Virus record (IMG/VR): IMGVR_UViG_3300034121_000204
Location: 1-61,280 of that record
Reading direction: 5' to 3' (one strand)
DNA: 61,280 bases
Source: a virus
Made by a program: the position numbers and the translations under genes. The notes under the pieces were generated by a model, which did no database searches, was not told where the DNA came from, and worked only from the letters and a program-made list of their open reading frames with translations. Position 1 is the first letter of the stretch. The number at the start of each line of letters is the position of its first letter. Below are positions 1 through 6,653 of this stretch, in pieces.

Positions 1-53
1 AGGCTGTTGATTGTGAGGACTACGAGTTCGCAGCTAAACTTAGAGACTTATAG
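1..53 (+). CDS. 3' end of UVR-like small protein (second copy)
   Basis: This is the last 17 codons and TAG stop of the gene that starts at 60895, repeated here because the map was opened inside it. It reads through a C-terminal segment ending in AAKLRDL. See the entry at 60895 for the full gene; this is not a separate gene in the circular genome. Confidence 0.85.
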   Translation, partial: AVDCEDYEFAAKLRDL

Positions 54-127
54 TTATGGAAAAGATGTATAGAAAATTACCGAGTGGTCGATATCAGTAT
101 ATCGGTTACTCAAGCATACCTGACATA
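1..127. repeat. Terminal overlap, left copy
   Basis: These 127 bases are identical to 61154-61280. The repeat cuts through a gene (60895-61206) whose last 53 bases reappear at 1-53, so the genome closes into a circle of about 61,153 bp. A length of exactly 127 is a common assembler k-mer size, so this is more likely an assembly overlap than a packaged terminal repeat. Confidence 0.9.
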
Positions 128-424
128 TCGGATGGTATATGGTTGGTACAGAATAATAAGTCAAGTCGTTCCACGACTAGCCTTGTATGGAAGGTCGGAG
201 ATTTAAAGCGACCAGTTGATATTGTAACGCACGCATCATTGCAGGCTATATCTGATGATCTTACCAAGTACTTAATGAAGCTAGGTAACGATCAGTCTGA
301 CGAGTTTAAAGAAGCTGTTGAGATAATGGGTGGATATATCAGAGGACCAGTACACTTCGCCAACATATCAGCACATGACATAGTTAGTTTATTAATCAGA
401 CAAATAGCCATTAGCCATGAATAG
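56..424 (+). CDS. Hypothetical protein, 122 aa
   Basis: I do not recognise this gene. It starts 2 bp after the preceding stop and its last codons overlap the next ATG (417), so it is translated within a tight early operon. The N-terminus is aromatic and basic (YRKLPSGRYQYIGYSSIPD), the middle is mixed and the C-terminus is predicted helical. No signal peptide, membrane segment or cysteine cluster is visible. Early position suggests an accessory host-takeover protein, but that is inference only. Confidence 0.75.
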   Translation: MEKMYRKLPSGRYQYIGYSSIPDISDGIWLVQNNKSSRSTTSLVWKVGDLKRPVDIVTHASLQAISDDLTKYLMKLGNDQSDEFKEAVEIMGGYIRGPVHFANISAHDIVSLLIRQIAISHE

Positions 425-500
425 TTTATTAATAGTAACGGCAATAGGATTTGCCGTTGTAGCAGTCAGAGTATTTATCGAATCAACCAAAAAGCCATGA
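417..500 (+). CDS. Tiny single-span membrane peptide, 27 aa
   Basis: This very small frame begins at an ATG in the context TTAGCCATG, which recurs at many early genes here. It encodes one hydrophobic helix (about residues 3-20) followed by a short polar tail ending TKKP. It overlaps its neighbours on both sides (ATGA overlap with 497), which supports translational coupling. Function unknown; comparable tiny membrane proteins occur at 55688, 60526 and 60651. Confidence 0.55.
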   Translation: MNSLLIVTAIGFAVVAVRVFIESTKKP

Positions 501-634
501 GAAAGTATCACATTTGTTACACAATATCTGATGATTTATGCACAGGTATAACACTAGAGGCATCGAGTTATGAGGATGCGTTAATTCAATTTAATAATAC
601 AAGTAAAATTTTGTACATATGTTTATTATCTTAA
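497..634 (+). CDS. Hypothetical protein, 45 aa
   Basis: The ATG sits in AAAAAGCCATGAGA, the recurrent early start context, and overlaps the preceding TGA. The start MRKYHICYTISDDL followed by a helix rich in E, A and Y resembles other tiny early genes of this phage. No known domain is recognised. The last codons overlap the following gene (619). Confidence 0.5.
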   Translation: MRKYHICYTISDDLCTGITLEASSYEDALIQFNNTSKILYICLLS

Positions 635-792
635 TCAGTCTTTTAATGCCAGCATTATTTTTCTTTATCATGACAACGGCAAGCTTACTTAACAACAAGA
701 TACTCAGAGTTGGTGGGGTATCAATAGGCTTTTCAGGAATGATGTTATCAGTTATCAATTTAATAGTACAAGTAATATGTTTAAGTTATTAG
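619..792 (+). CDS. Small membrane protein, 57 aa
   Basis: Two hydrophobic segments (about residues 2-22 and 34-55) separated by a short polar turn (LLNNKILRVGG) predict a hairpin inner-membrane protein with both ends on the same side. It overlaps the 3' end of 497-634 and the start of the secreted protein at 777. Candidate superinfection-exclusion or host-membrane effector, but no family is recognised. Confidence 0.5.
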   Translation: MFIILISLLMPALFFFIMTTASLLNNKILRVGGVSIGFSGMMLSVINLIVQVICLSY

Positions 793-1166
793 CAGTAGCT
801 GTGGTGACACTGGGTGTCAACATTGCGTTCGGACAACTAGCCTACATGAGAGGCTTCAAGAATCTAGGTGATGATTCGTATTTATTAACTTTAAAAGATC
901 CTGTTGAGGCGATACATAGGTACAACTATGTACTGGACATGAACGGCATGGATACTAGCAAGGTGTACGACATCACAAAGAACCCTATTGACTTTGGGTT
1001 CTACAAGAAAGATCCTAGCTCTGACAAGGTGATCATGTGTTTCTTCTTAAAGAAGAACGGCAAGTATGACCTATTGTTTGGTGAGATTGAGGATGAGAAC
1101 ACGTACTTCTTTGACGTTGTTGATGAGAACGGTGAGGTAACAGAGTTAAAATATGTTAAGGAATGA
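777..1166 (+). CDS. Putative secreted protein, 129 aa
   Basis: The N-terminus has the form of a Sec signal peptide: a lysine, a hydrophobic stretch LLAVAVVTLGVNIAF and a likely cleavage after AFG near residue 19. The mature part is about 110 residues, polar and rich in D, K, Y and F, with no cysteine pair or catalytic motif I know. Its end overlaps the methyltransferase start by 4 bp. It probably acts in the periplasm; function unknown. Confidence 0.65.
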   Translation: MFKLLAVAVVTLGVNIAFGQLAYMRGFKNLGDDSYLLTLKDPVEAIHRYNYVLDMNGMDTSKVYDITKNPIDFGFYKKDPSSDKVIMCFFLKKNGKYDLLFGEIEDENTYFFDVVDENGEVTELKYVKE

Positions 1167-2194
1167 AAATATTAAGTTTATTTGACGGAATATCAGCTGG
1201 TCAGCTTGCACTACAGCGAGCTGGCGTTGCTGTAGATGCGTACTATGCTAGCGAGGTAGACAAGTACGCAATTAGCGTAACGCAAAATGCGTACCCAAAT
1301 ACTATTCAGTTGGGTGACGTAACAAAGTGGCGAGAGTGGGACATACCGTGGGGAGAGATTGACCTAGTGATAGGTGGTTCGCCATGTCAGGGATTCAGTT
1401 TTGCAGGTAAGCAGTTGAACTTTAATGATCCAAGGTCAGCGTTGTTTTTTGTGTTCGTTGACATCTGCCACAGAGTTGCTGACGACAACCCTAAGATGCG
1501 ATTCATGTTAGAGAACGTTCGGATGAAGAAGGAGTACCAAGATGTGATTACTGGATACTTTGGAGTTGAGCCAATTGCTATCAATAGTTCATTGGTGTCG
1601 GCACAGAACAGATACCGATTGTACTGGACAAACATTCCTAACGTCACTCAACCTGATGATAAGGGTATATTGTTTAATCACATAATACAAGATAATGTTG
1701 ATGAAAAGTATTATTATTCAAAAACTGTACTTGATAGAATAGATGTATCTGAAATAAACCACGTTGGTATGGTTGGTTATAAATCAAAAGGTAAAGAGGT
1801 TGATAAGTGTGGGACTTTGTTGGCTAGACATTACAAAGGAATGCAAAGTTTACCTTATCCAATTGTAAAAGAAAGTATATTAAAAGTTCCTGAAGCAACA
1901 AAAAAGGGATACGTTGAGGTACATCCAAATGAAGGAGTTGACTTAACATTTATCAATTCAAAGACTAGACGAGGTAGACTTATGAAAAACAAGTCAAATT
2001 GTTTAACAGCTACTAACTATGACTATTGTTGGTATGACGGATATATATGCCGCAAGCTAACACCAATCGAATGCGAACGTCTACAGACCTTTCCTGACAA
2101 TTGGACGGAAGGTATATCAGACACGCAGAGGTACAAGGCATTAGGTAACAGTTGGACAGTTGACGTAGTAGCACATATATTCAAGAACTTATGA
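1163..2194 (+). CDS. C5-cytosine DNA methyltransferase
   Basis: The protein has the ordered motifs of a Dcm/DNMT-type enzyme that transfers a methyl group from S-adenosylmethionine to cytosine C5. These are motif I LSLFDGISAGQLAL (residues 4-17), motif IV GSPCQGFSFAG with the catalytic cysteine at about 75, motif VI LENV (about 116-119), motif VIII QNRYR (about 148-152) and motif X ALGNSW near the C-terminus. The divergent region at about 165-280 is the likely target-recognition domain. At 343 aa it is full length. No partner restriction gene is adjacent, so it is an orphan, most likely protecting phage DNA from host restriction. It overlaps both neighbours by 4 bp. Confidence 0.95.
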   Translation: MKILSLFDGISAGQLALQRAGVAVDAYYASEVDKYAISVTQNAYPNTIQLGDVTKWREWDIPWGEIDLVIGGSPCQGFSFAGKQLNFNDPRSALFFVFVDICHRVADDNPKMRFMLENVRMKKEYQDVITGYFGVEPIAINSSLVSAQNRYRLYWTNIPNVTQPDDKGILFNHIIQDNVDEKYYYSKTVLDRIDVSEINHVGMVGYKSKGKEVDKCGTLLARHYKGMQSLPYPIVKESILKVPEATKKGYVEVHPNEGVDLTFINSKTRRGRLMKNKSNCLTATNYDYCWYDGYICRKLTPIECERLQTFPDNWTEGISDTQRYKALGNSWTVDVVAHIFKNL

Positions 2195-2586
2195 AAGCTT
2201 GGCACGACTTAGCAAATGATCCATACATCTCGCTCTATCAAACTAGAGTAAGTAAATGGTACATCGACATGGGAGTTAAGATAGAGCGATTTGACGAGGA
2301 TGGAAGGGTAGAGATCAAGAACACCATGACACCAACAGAGAGCTACAGAGATTTAACAGCAGAACAACTCAAGGTCTTTGATGACCTTGGTTGGTACGCT
2401 GGATGTATAAGCTTAAATGTTGACGTACTTGAGCAGAGGATTGAGTGGTTTGAGGAGTTGTTAGAGACTGGATGTGTAGATCCTGAGGGTATTGAAAAAA
2501 GATTAGAAAAAAATCGTGAAAGATTGTTGTATTATCAACAAAGATTAGTTAAATTTGTAACCCCTAAAATCAAATCAAATGAATAA
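2191..2586 (+). CDS. Hypothetical protein, 131 aa
   Basis: This begins in an ATGA overlap with the methyltransferase stop. The C-terminal half (about 70-125) is charged and strongly helical, probably a coiled coil with repeated E, R, L and Q. The N-terminal part has a short acidic, mixed sequence. Not recognised. It lies between the methyltransferase and the recombination genes. Confidence 0.7.
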   Translation: MKAWHDLANDPYISLYQTRVSKWYIDMGVKIERFDEDGRVEIKNTMTPTESYRDLTAEQLKVFDDLGWYAGCISLNVDVLEQRIEWFEELLETGCVDPEGIEKRLEKNRERLLYYQQRLVKFVTPKIKSNE

Positions 2587-2611
2587 TCAAACGCATTGGC
2601 GTAATTTAATG

Positions 2612-3073
2612 GCAGACAACAAGTACTTGGGTGCTTGGGACTTGGAGGTCAACGGCAAGTATGAGCCGAGAGTAGTAACAATCGAGAAGGTATATCAAGA
2701 TGCTTTTGTTGGAGAGATGGGTAAGGAGCAGAAGGTATTTATAAAGCTGAAGGAGTTCCAGAAGCCAATGGTAACAAACAGGACAAACTTCAAGAGACTT
2801 GAGACATTCTTTAATTCGTTTAATCCTGACGACTATGTTGGTAAGCAGATAGTATTGGGAGCTGAGAAGGTAAAGAGTCCGCAAGGATTGGTTGAGGCGT
2901 TGCGATTCAGCACTAGACCATTACCTAAGAAGGAGTTACCATCGTTGCCAAGTGACAAGTTGCAAGCTGCTATTGACGCAATCAAGTCAAAGGCTACAAC
3001 AGTAGACAAGGTAAGCAAGCAGTACAAGTTAACTGACGAACAGCTAAAACAACTGCAAGATGCTGAGGCTTAG
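2612..3073 (+). CDS. Putative OB-fold recombination-associated protein
   Basis: I placed the start at 2612 (MADNKYLGAWDL). An upstream in-frame ATG at 2579 would add 11 residues and overlap the previous gene. The first 100 residues are rich in beta strands with alternating hydrophobic residues. The C-terminal tail after KKELPSLP is helical and charged. It directly precedes the exonuclease and the DUF3127 protein, so I infer a single-strand-binding or annealing role in the same pathway. I do not recognise a named family with confidence. Confidence 0.6.
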   Translation, partial: ADNKYLGAWDLEVNGKYEPRVVTIEKVYQDAFVGEMGKEQKVFIKLKEFQKPMVTNRTNFKRLETFFNSFNPDDYVGKQIVLGAEKVKSPQGLVEALRFSTRPLPKKELPSLPSDKLQAAIDAIKSKATTVDKVSKQYKLTDEQLKQLQDAEA

Positions 3074-3827
3074 GGCATCGACAGCTAGCCCTATCTTCCT
3101 AGGTGATGATGGGTTGACAGCAAAGCAGCAAGAGATGCTAGATGAGCTGCTCGATAAGATAAAGTTAACTGAGAAGCAGGCTGAGAAGAGAGATGAATTA
3201 ATAGCCAAACGTGATGCTCCTGTTGAGCTATCGGCTGGTGCAAAAACATTAATAGAGGACTATGTTGACAGAAAGATTTATGACTATCACGAGAATTTTT
3301 CAAACGCAAAGACGGAGAAAGGTTGGCTTGTTGAAGAGGAAGCTATTGAGATCTATAATAAAGTTTATTTCACCGACTACTGTAAAGTGCCTGACGACCA
3401 CGCTTATTACCATCTCGAATATAATATCCTTGGCGGTCATCCTGACGTTGTTGATTGTGAGAAAAGGAAGGTAATTGACATCAAGTCATCTTGGTCGAAG
3501 AAGTCTTTCCCAAAGACACCTGAGAAGGCGTATGACACTGGGTATCAGTGGCAAGTTAAGTTATACTTGTACATGTTGACAAAGACAACAGGTGAGCAGT
3601 GGAGAGATGGTGAGGTAGTCCATGTGTTAGTATCAACACCAGAGGAGTTAAAGCCTGAGTGGGAGACAGAGAGTATGCACTACGTGCCTGACGACTTTCC
3701 TTTGAGCTTACGTACAACGAAGGTTGAGGTGGAGCTGACAGATGATGACATATTAAAGATTGAGAGAAGATTGAGAGCAGCTAGTGAGTACGCTGATGAG
3801 TATTACCAAAAACTAATTAATAAGTAA
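3060..3827 (+). CDS. PD-(D/E)XK exonuclease (YqaJ/RecB-like)
   Basis: The core of a PD-(D/E)XK nuclease is visible: an upstream helix with paired glutamates (VEEEAIEIY, about 91-99), GHPDVV (126-131), VIDIKSS (138-144) with the catalytic D and K, and the helix YQWQVKLYLYM (about 162-172) typical of the YqaJ/Cas4 branch. The first 60 residues are a charged helical extension rich in lysine. Such enzymes chew phage DNA ends during recombination and replication. It overlaps the upstream OB-like gene by 14 bp and is followed by an SSB-like gene. Together these look like a phage recombination module without an obvious annealase. Confidence 0.85.
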   Translation: MLRLRASTASPIFLGDDGLTAKQQEMLDELLDKIKLTEKQAEKRDELIAKRDAPVELSAGAKTLIEDYVDRKIYDYHENFSNAKTEKGWLVEEEAIEIYNKVYFTDYCKVPDDHAYYHLEYNILGGHPDVVDCEKRKVIDIKSSWSKKSFPKTPEKAYDTGYQWQVKLYLYMLTKTTGEQWRDGEVVHVLVSTPEELKPEWETESMHYVPDDFPLSLRTTKVEVELTDDDILKIERRLRAASEYADEYYQKLINK

Positions 3828-3844
3828 CCAATAAACAAATAAAT

Positions 3845-4186
3845 ATGAGTGCATTTAAGATGAAGGGTGTAGTTAAAGTGATTAAGCCTACACAACAAGT
3901 GTCAGACAAGTTTAGCAAGCGTGAGTTTGTAGTAACTGACAACAGTGATGATAAATTTTCACAGGACATAATGTTTGAGTTGACGCAAGACAAGACAGCG
4001 TTATTAGATAGTGTTATGGAAGGGCAAGAGGTAGAGGTATCTTTTAACTTACGTGGTCGTGAATGGAAATCTCCAACAGGAGAGGTTAAGTACTTCAATA
4101 CGTTAAATGCTTTCAAAGTTGAGTCAGATGGAGCAGCACCAGTAGCTGCTACAGTTGAGACTGACGATGAGGGATTACCTTTCTAA
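3845..4186 (+). CDS. DUF3127-type ssDNA-binding protein
   Basis: The sequence fits the DUF3127 family, an OB-fold group common in Bacteroidetes and their phages. The pattern begins FKMKGVVKVI, continues with FSKREFVVTD and ends the barrel with KYFNTLNAFKV. The C-terminus finishes in an acidic tail DDEGLPF, much like the DDxxPF tip by which bacterial SSBs recruit partners. I infer it coats single-stranded phage DNA and recruits replication or recombination proteins. It lies next to the exonuclease and upstream of the primase block. Confidence 0.8.
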   Translation: MSAFKMKGVVKVIKPTQQVSDKFSKREFVVTDNSDDKFSQDIMFELTQDKTALLDSVMEGQEVEVSFNLRGREWKSPTGEVKYFNTLNAFKVESDGAAPVAATVETDDEGLPF

Positions 4187-4189
4187 GCT

Positions 4190-4366
4190 ATGGATTTTGT
4201 TATATTTTACGTGTTATTCTCTGGGTTCTTTACTTACGGAGTAACACATGCGGAGCATGACAACACGCTAGATGTGTTGATTAAATTATTTTTATCACTA
4301 ATCTTCGGATCAGTAATGATGCCTGTATTTTTAGGTAGCTGGTTTGATTTAAATAACAAGAAATGA
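4190..4366 (+). CDS. Small membrane protein, 58 aa
   Basis: The start ATG follows the SSB-like stop by 3 bp. Two hydrophobic spans (about 2-17 and 31-51) flank a polar loop containing HAEHDN. The tail FDLNNKK is polar. It overlaps the next gene by an ATGA. Function unknown. Confidence 0.55.
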   Translation: MDFVIFYVLFSGFFTYGVTHAEHDNTLDVLIKLFLSLIFGSVMMPVFLGSWFDLNNKK

Positions 4367-4530
4367 TTGATATAACAATTAAAATAAATGAGAACTGCTC
4401 GGCATCATTCAAAGTAATGAATGATGCTACAGTTTTTGAGGCTAGAGAGACAATACTGCATGCATTGCAGACAGCTGGCTACACTGAAAACTCAATAAAT
4501 GAGATATTAGTACCTTTGTGTTTAAAATAA
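4363..4530 (+). CDS. Hypothetical protein, 55 aa
   Basis: It begins in an ATGA overlap with the preceding small membrane protein. The sequence alternates a short beta-like start (MIDITIKIN) with two helices. No family recognised. It belongs to the same operon as its neighbours. Confidence 0.5.
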   Translation: MIDITIKINENCSASFKVMNDATVFEARETILHALQTAGYTENSINEILVPLCLK

Positions 4531-4536
4531 ATAAAT

Positions 4537-4884
4537 ATGGAGACAGCTAAATTTATCGGAACATTGTTCCAGTCGCGAGACATGATGCACTTGCAACATT
4601 TACAGACAACATCATTTGCAGAGCACAAGGCTTTGGGACATTATTATGATGAGATTCTTGAGCTAACAGACTCATTTACTGAGAAGTACTTTGGTCGTAA
4701 CAAACGAATTCCTATCACTATTCCTGAGTCAAAGGCTATGAATGCTACTGATCACTTGAAGTCAATGCAGAAATTGATTGAGGCTGAGGCTGACTCTGAG
4801 AACTACCCATGTGACTTAGAGAACATCTTAGATGAGATGTTAGGTCTTGTTAACAAGACGTTGTACTTGTTGACGTTAGTATAG
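4537..4884 (+). CDS. Hypothetical helical protein, 115 aa
   Basis: This is a wholly alpha-helical, acidic protein. Segments such as MQKLIEAEADSE and LGLVNKTLYLLTLV suggest a small helical bundle. A histidine cluster occurs at 17-31 (MMHLQHLQT, EHKALGHYY), which raises the possibility of a metal site of the ferritin or Dps kind. Length is close to the smaller members of that superfamily, but key residues cannot be confirmed by eye. The promoter of the downstream RNA unit lies inside its 3' end. Confidence 0.65.
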   Translation: METAKFIGTLFQSRDMMHLQHLQTTSFAEHKALGHYYDEILELTDSFTEKYFGRNKRIPITIPESKAMNATDHLKSMQKLIEAEADSENYPCDLENILDEMLGLVNKTLYLLTLV

Positions 4885-4897
4885 TTCTTTACCTTTG
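4867..4897 (+). promoter_or_regulatory. Bacteroidetes-type promoter for intergenic RNA
   Basis: TTG at 4867-4869 (or 4870-4872) and TACCTTTG at 4890-4897 match the Bacteroidetes consensus with a 20 bp (or 17 bp) spacer. Transcription would begin near 4903, immediately before the structured intergenic region. The same bases also form a hairpin (4885-4893 with 4897-4905). Confidence 0.6.
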
Positions 4898-4903
4898 GTA
4901 AGG

Positions 4904-5147
4904 AATATGTAAAGGCTTTTAGCATTGAGCCCAAATCAATGCTATTTAAAAAAAAAAACGCTGATGTTCGGCATCAAAGAGTGTACCTGCTAGCAACTCA
5001 ATAGGTTAAGCGTGTCCTACAGGTTATGGTAAGTTGATTCATACCATAACCACAAAAGTTCATGGTGGACAACAGTTATAGTTCTGTGGTTAACCCAACA
5101 TACTGGGAAAAACTATATGCCGATAGGTATGTCTAGTCGGCATTTTT
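4904..5147 (+). ncRNA. Candidate structured non-coding RNA, about 244 nt
   Basis: There is no reading frame here. I see six pairings: 4920-4928 with 4936-4944 (9 bp), 4958-4962 with 5009-5013 (5 bp, enclosing), and 4963-4966 with 4972-4975 around a TTCGG loop. The remaining three are 4979-4982 with 4996-4999, 4985-4988 with 5003-5006 (which would knot the previous pair), and 5022-5031 with 5042-5051 (10 bp). The unit has its own promoter and a terminator hairpin at 5117-5147. An A-run (4948-4958) separates the first hairpin from the rest. I cannot match it to a known class. It could be a regulatory RNA, a decoy or a riboswitch-like leader for the gene at 5168. Confidence 0.6.
5117..5147 (+). 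terminator. Intrinsic terminator
   Basis: ATGCCGA (5117-5123) pairs with TCGGCAT (5137-5143), with inner TAG/CTA pairing, and is followed by a run of T ending at 5147. It would close the intergenic RNA unit 20 bases before the next gene. Confidence 0.6.
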
Positions 5148-5167
5148 AAATTGTAATCTAATATAAT

Positions 5168-5533
5168 ATGCTAATAAAAGGTCAGAAAGTAAGAGTGACT
5201 ATTGATAATAGTTACTTTAATAAAGGTCAGATAGTTGAGGTGCATAAGCCTGACAAGTATGGTGCATGGTTGATTGGTAAAGATATAACAGGTAAGCATA
5301 CTGACTGGTATTTCGACTACAATAACTTTGAGGTTGTTGATTCAGTTGTCGAAAGTATAATAGATAAGTTTAGAGAAAGGTCTGATGTTGGTATTAAGAA
5401 GTATAATACTACGTTAGATAGGGTTGACTTAACAGAGACTGAGTGGAGAGAACATCTGCTCGAAGAATTAATGGATGCAATACTTTATTTACAAAAAATC
5501 AAGACTTATGAAGCTAAAACCAACAAAAAATAA
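5168..5533 (+). CDS. KOW-like plus MazG-like helical protein
   Basis: The first 60 residues have a small beta-barrel pattern (MLIKGQKVRV, FNKGQIVEV) like KOW/SH3 domains. The C-terminal half begins IIDKFRERSDVGIKKY and ends in EEWMDAILYLQ-type helices (seen as HLLEELMDAILYLQKI). That half recurs in many phages and resembles the all-alpha NTP pyrophosphohydrolase (MazG) group with its EExxD helix. I infer possible nucleotide-pool or ppGpp-related hydrolysis. The 3' end overlaps the next gene. Confidence 0.6.
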   Translation: MLIKGQKVRVTIDNSYFNKGQIVEVHKPDKYGAWLIGKDITGKHTDWYFDYNNFEVVDSVVESIIDKFRERSDVGIKKYNTTLDRVDLTETEWREHLLEELMDAILYLQKIKTYEAKTNKK

Positions 5534-5969
5534 ATACTACCTAGGTAAAATTATACATGGCTGTCCGTACTATATGCCTTGGAACTTCAATCGAAATATA
5601 ATAAGCATACGAAAGAATAGTGTTCCGATGGTAAGACGTTCGAAAGATTGGATATTCAAGATACTTGGCAATAAGTATTGGATACAAGTAGGTTGGCCAA
5701 TAAAGATGACGTGGCATGATTTGGGGTGGAAAGATAAGTACGACACTCCAAGGTACGAGTGGTGTCCAGGTTTCTATATCTACTTCTTCCGTTGGCAGTT
5801 CTGCATATTTAAAGTATCACCTGTAGGTGACATCAGTCAGTACTACGAGCAGAAGATATGGCTAGAGGAGTACTCAGATGGTGACTACGATAAAGCAAAG
5901 AGTACATGGCCTTGGGTTGACGGCCAAACGAAAGAGTCAACATGGGATGACAAATTTTTTGAAGTATGA
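5508..5969 (+). CDS. Hypothetical tryptophan-rich protein
   Basis: The start was chosen at 5508 (MKLKPTKNKYYLGK) because the longer frame from 5475 overlaps the previous gene further. The protein is unusually rich in W and Y (for example GWPIKMTWHDLGWKDKY) and mostly beta in pattern. No membrane helix is evident. It is coupled to the next gene by a 4 bp overlap. Not recognised. Confidence 0.65.
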   Translation: MKLKPTKNKYYLGKIIHGCPYYMPWNFNRNIISIRKNSVPMVRRSKDWIFKILGNKYWIQVGWPIKMTWHDLGWKDKYDTPRYEWCPGFYIYFFRWQFCIFKVSPVGDISQYYEQKIWLEEYSDGDYDKAKSTWPWVDGQTKESTWDDKFFEV

Positions 5970-6346
5970 GACAGTTAGTTTATAATGCAGTTACTTGTGT
6001 TGATTGCTTGGATACGATAGTTAGCTACCACAGACATGACTATAAGACATGTAGATGCGAGAATCAGGCAATGGTTGATGGTGGTACTGATTACATCAGG
6101 TATGGTGGAAAGGACATGAAGAAGGTTGTGCACCATGCTGTATACGATGACGAGGACTTTTCAAAGGTAAGGCAGTACGCAAGTAGAGGTAGTCGTGGAA
6201 AGGATGGTTTAATGAAGTTGACATACATACCTATTAAGGATTTAGACGATGACTACCTACAATCAATACTAGAGTATGGTGGTGCTAATTGGCACTTAGA
6301 TTTAATTAAGAAAGAAATAAAATATAGAGAAGATGGAAAGATGTGA
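5966..6346 (+). CDS. Zinc-ribbon-like protein, 126 aa
   Basis: A CVDC pair (residues 11-14) and a later CRC pair (about 29-31) next to SYHRHDYK form a likely zinc site. The segment MVDGGTDYIRYGG follows. This arrangement recurs in small proteins of many phages. Its biochemical role is unknown to me. The rest is charged and helical. It overlaps the DnaA-like gene by 14 bp. Confidence 0.65.
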   Translation: MRQLVYNAVTCVDCLDTIVSYHRHDYKTCRCENQAMVDGGTDYIRYGGKDMKKVVHHAVYDDEDFSKVRQYASRGSRGKDGLMKLTYIPIKDLDDDYLQSILEYGGANWHLDLIKKEIKYREDGKM

Positions 6347-6653
6347 ATGCTGTGGATCAATCATTAAGATAGGTGACATATCCAATTTTTTAAAAATAAT
6401 CAATGATATAATAGAGCGTGATGATTTGAATACTAAATCAAGAAGCAGGCATAAGACTCATAAGAGATATTTCTTGTATAAAAAAATGCGAGAGAAGGGA
6501 TTATCATTTGAAGGGATTGGTAATTATTTCGGTAGAGATCATGCAACTGTAATGCATGGTATAAATAAACATGATTTATTTTCAGAACAAAAAGATACAG
6601 TTTACTTAAAAGATACCGAAGGATATGATAACTTATTTCAAATCAATCAATGA
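6333..6653 (+). CDS. DnaA domain IV-like DNA-binding protein
   Basis: A CECCGS cysteine pair opens the protein. From about residue 45 the sequence KKMREKGLSFEGIGNYFGRD followed by HATVMHGINKH matches the helix-turn-helix and the DHATV signature loop of DnaA domain IV, which reads DnaA boxes. The AAA+ domain of DnaA is absent, so this is a stand-alone 106-residue DNA-binding module. Its place just before the primase/helicase suggests it marks a replication origin or competes with host DnaA. The 3' end overlaps the primase start by 29 bp. Confidence 0.75.
   Translation: MERCECCGSIIKIGDISNFLKIINDIIERDDLNTKSRSRHKTHKRYFLYKKMREKGLSFEGIGNYFGRDHATVMHGINKHDLFSEQKDTVYLKDTEGYDNLFQINQ

Noticed and set aside
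1-127. Biological direct terminal repeat
   Set aside because: Length of 127 equals a usual assembly k-mer and the repeat splits a gene; treated as assembly overlap unless read depth shows otherwise.
1163-2194. Restriction-modification system
   Set aside because: Only the methyltransferase is present; neighbours show no restriction endonuclease motif.
4963-4980. Hammerhead ribozyme
   Set aside because: CTGATG is present, but the GAAA and three-stem arrangement around a cleavage site are not found.
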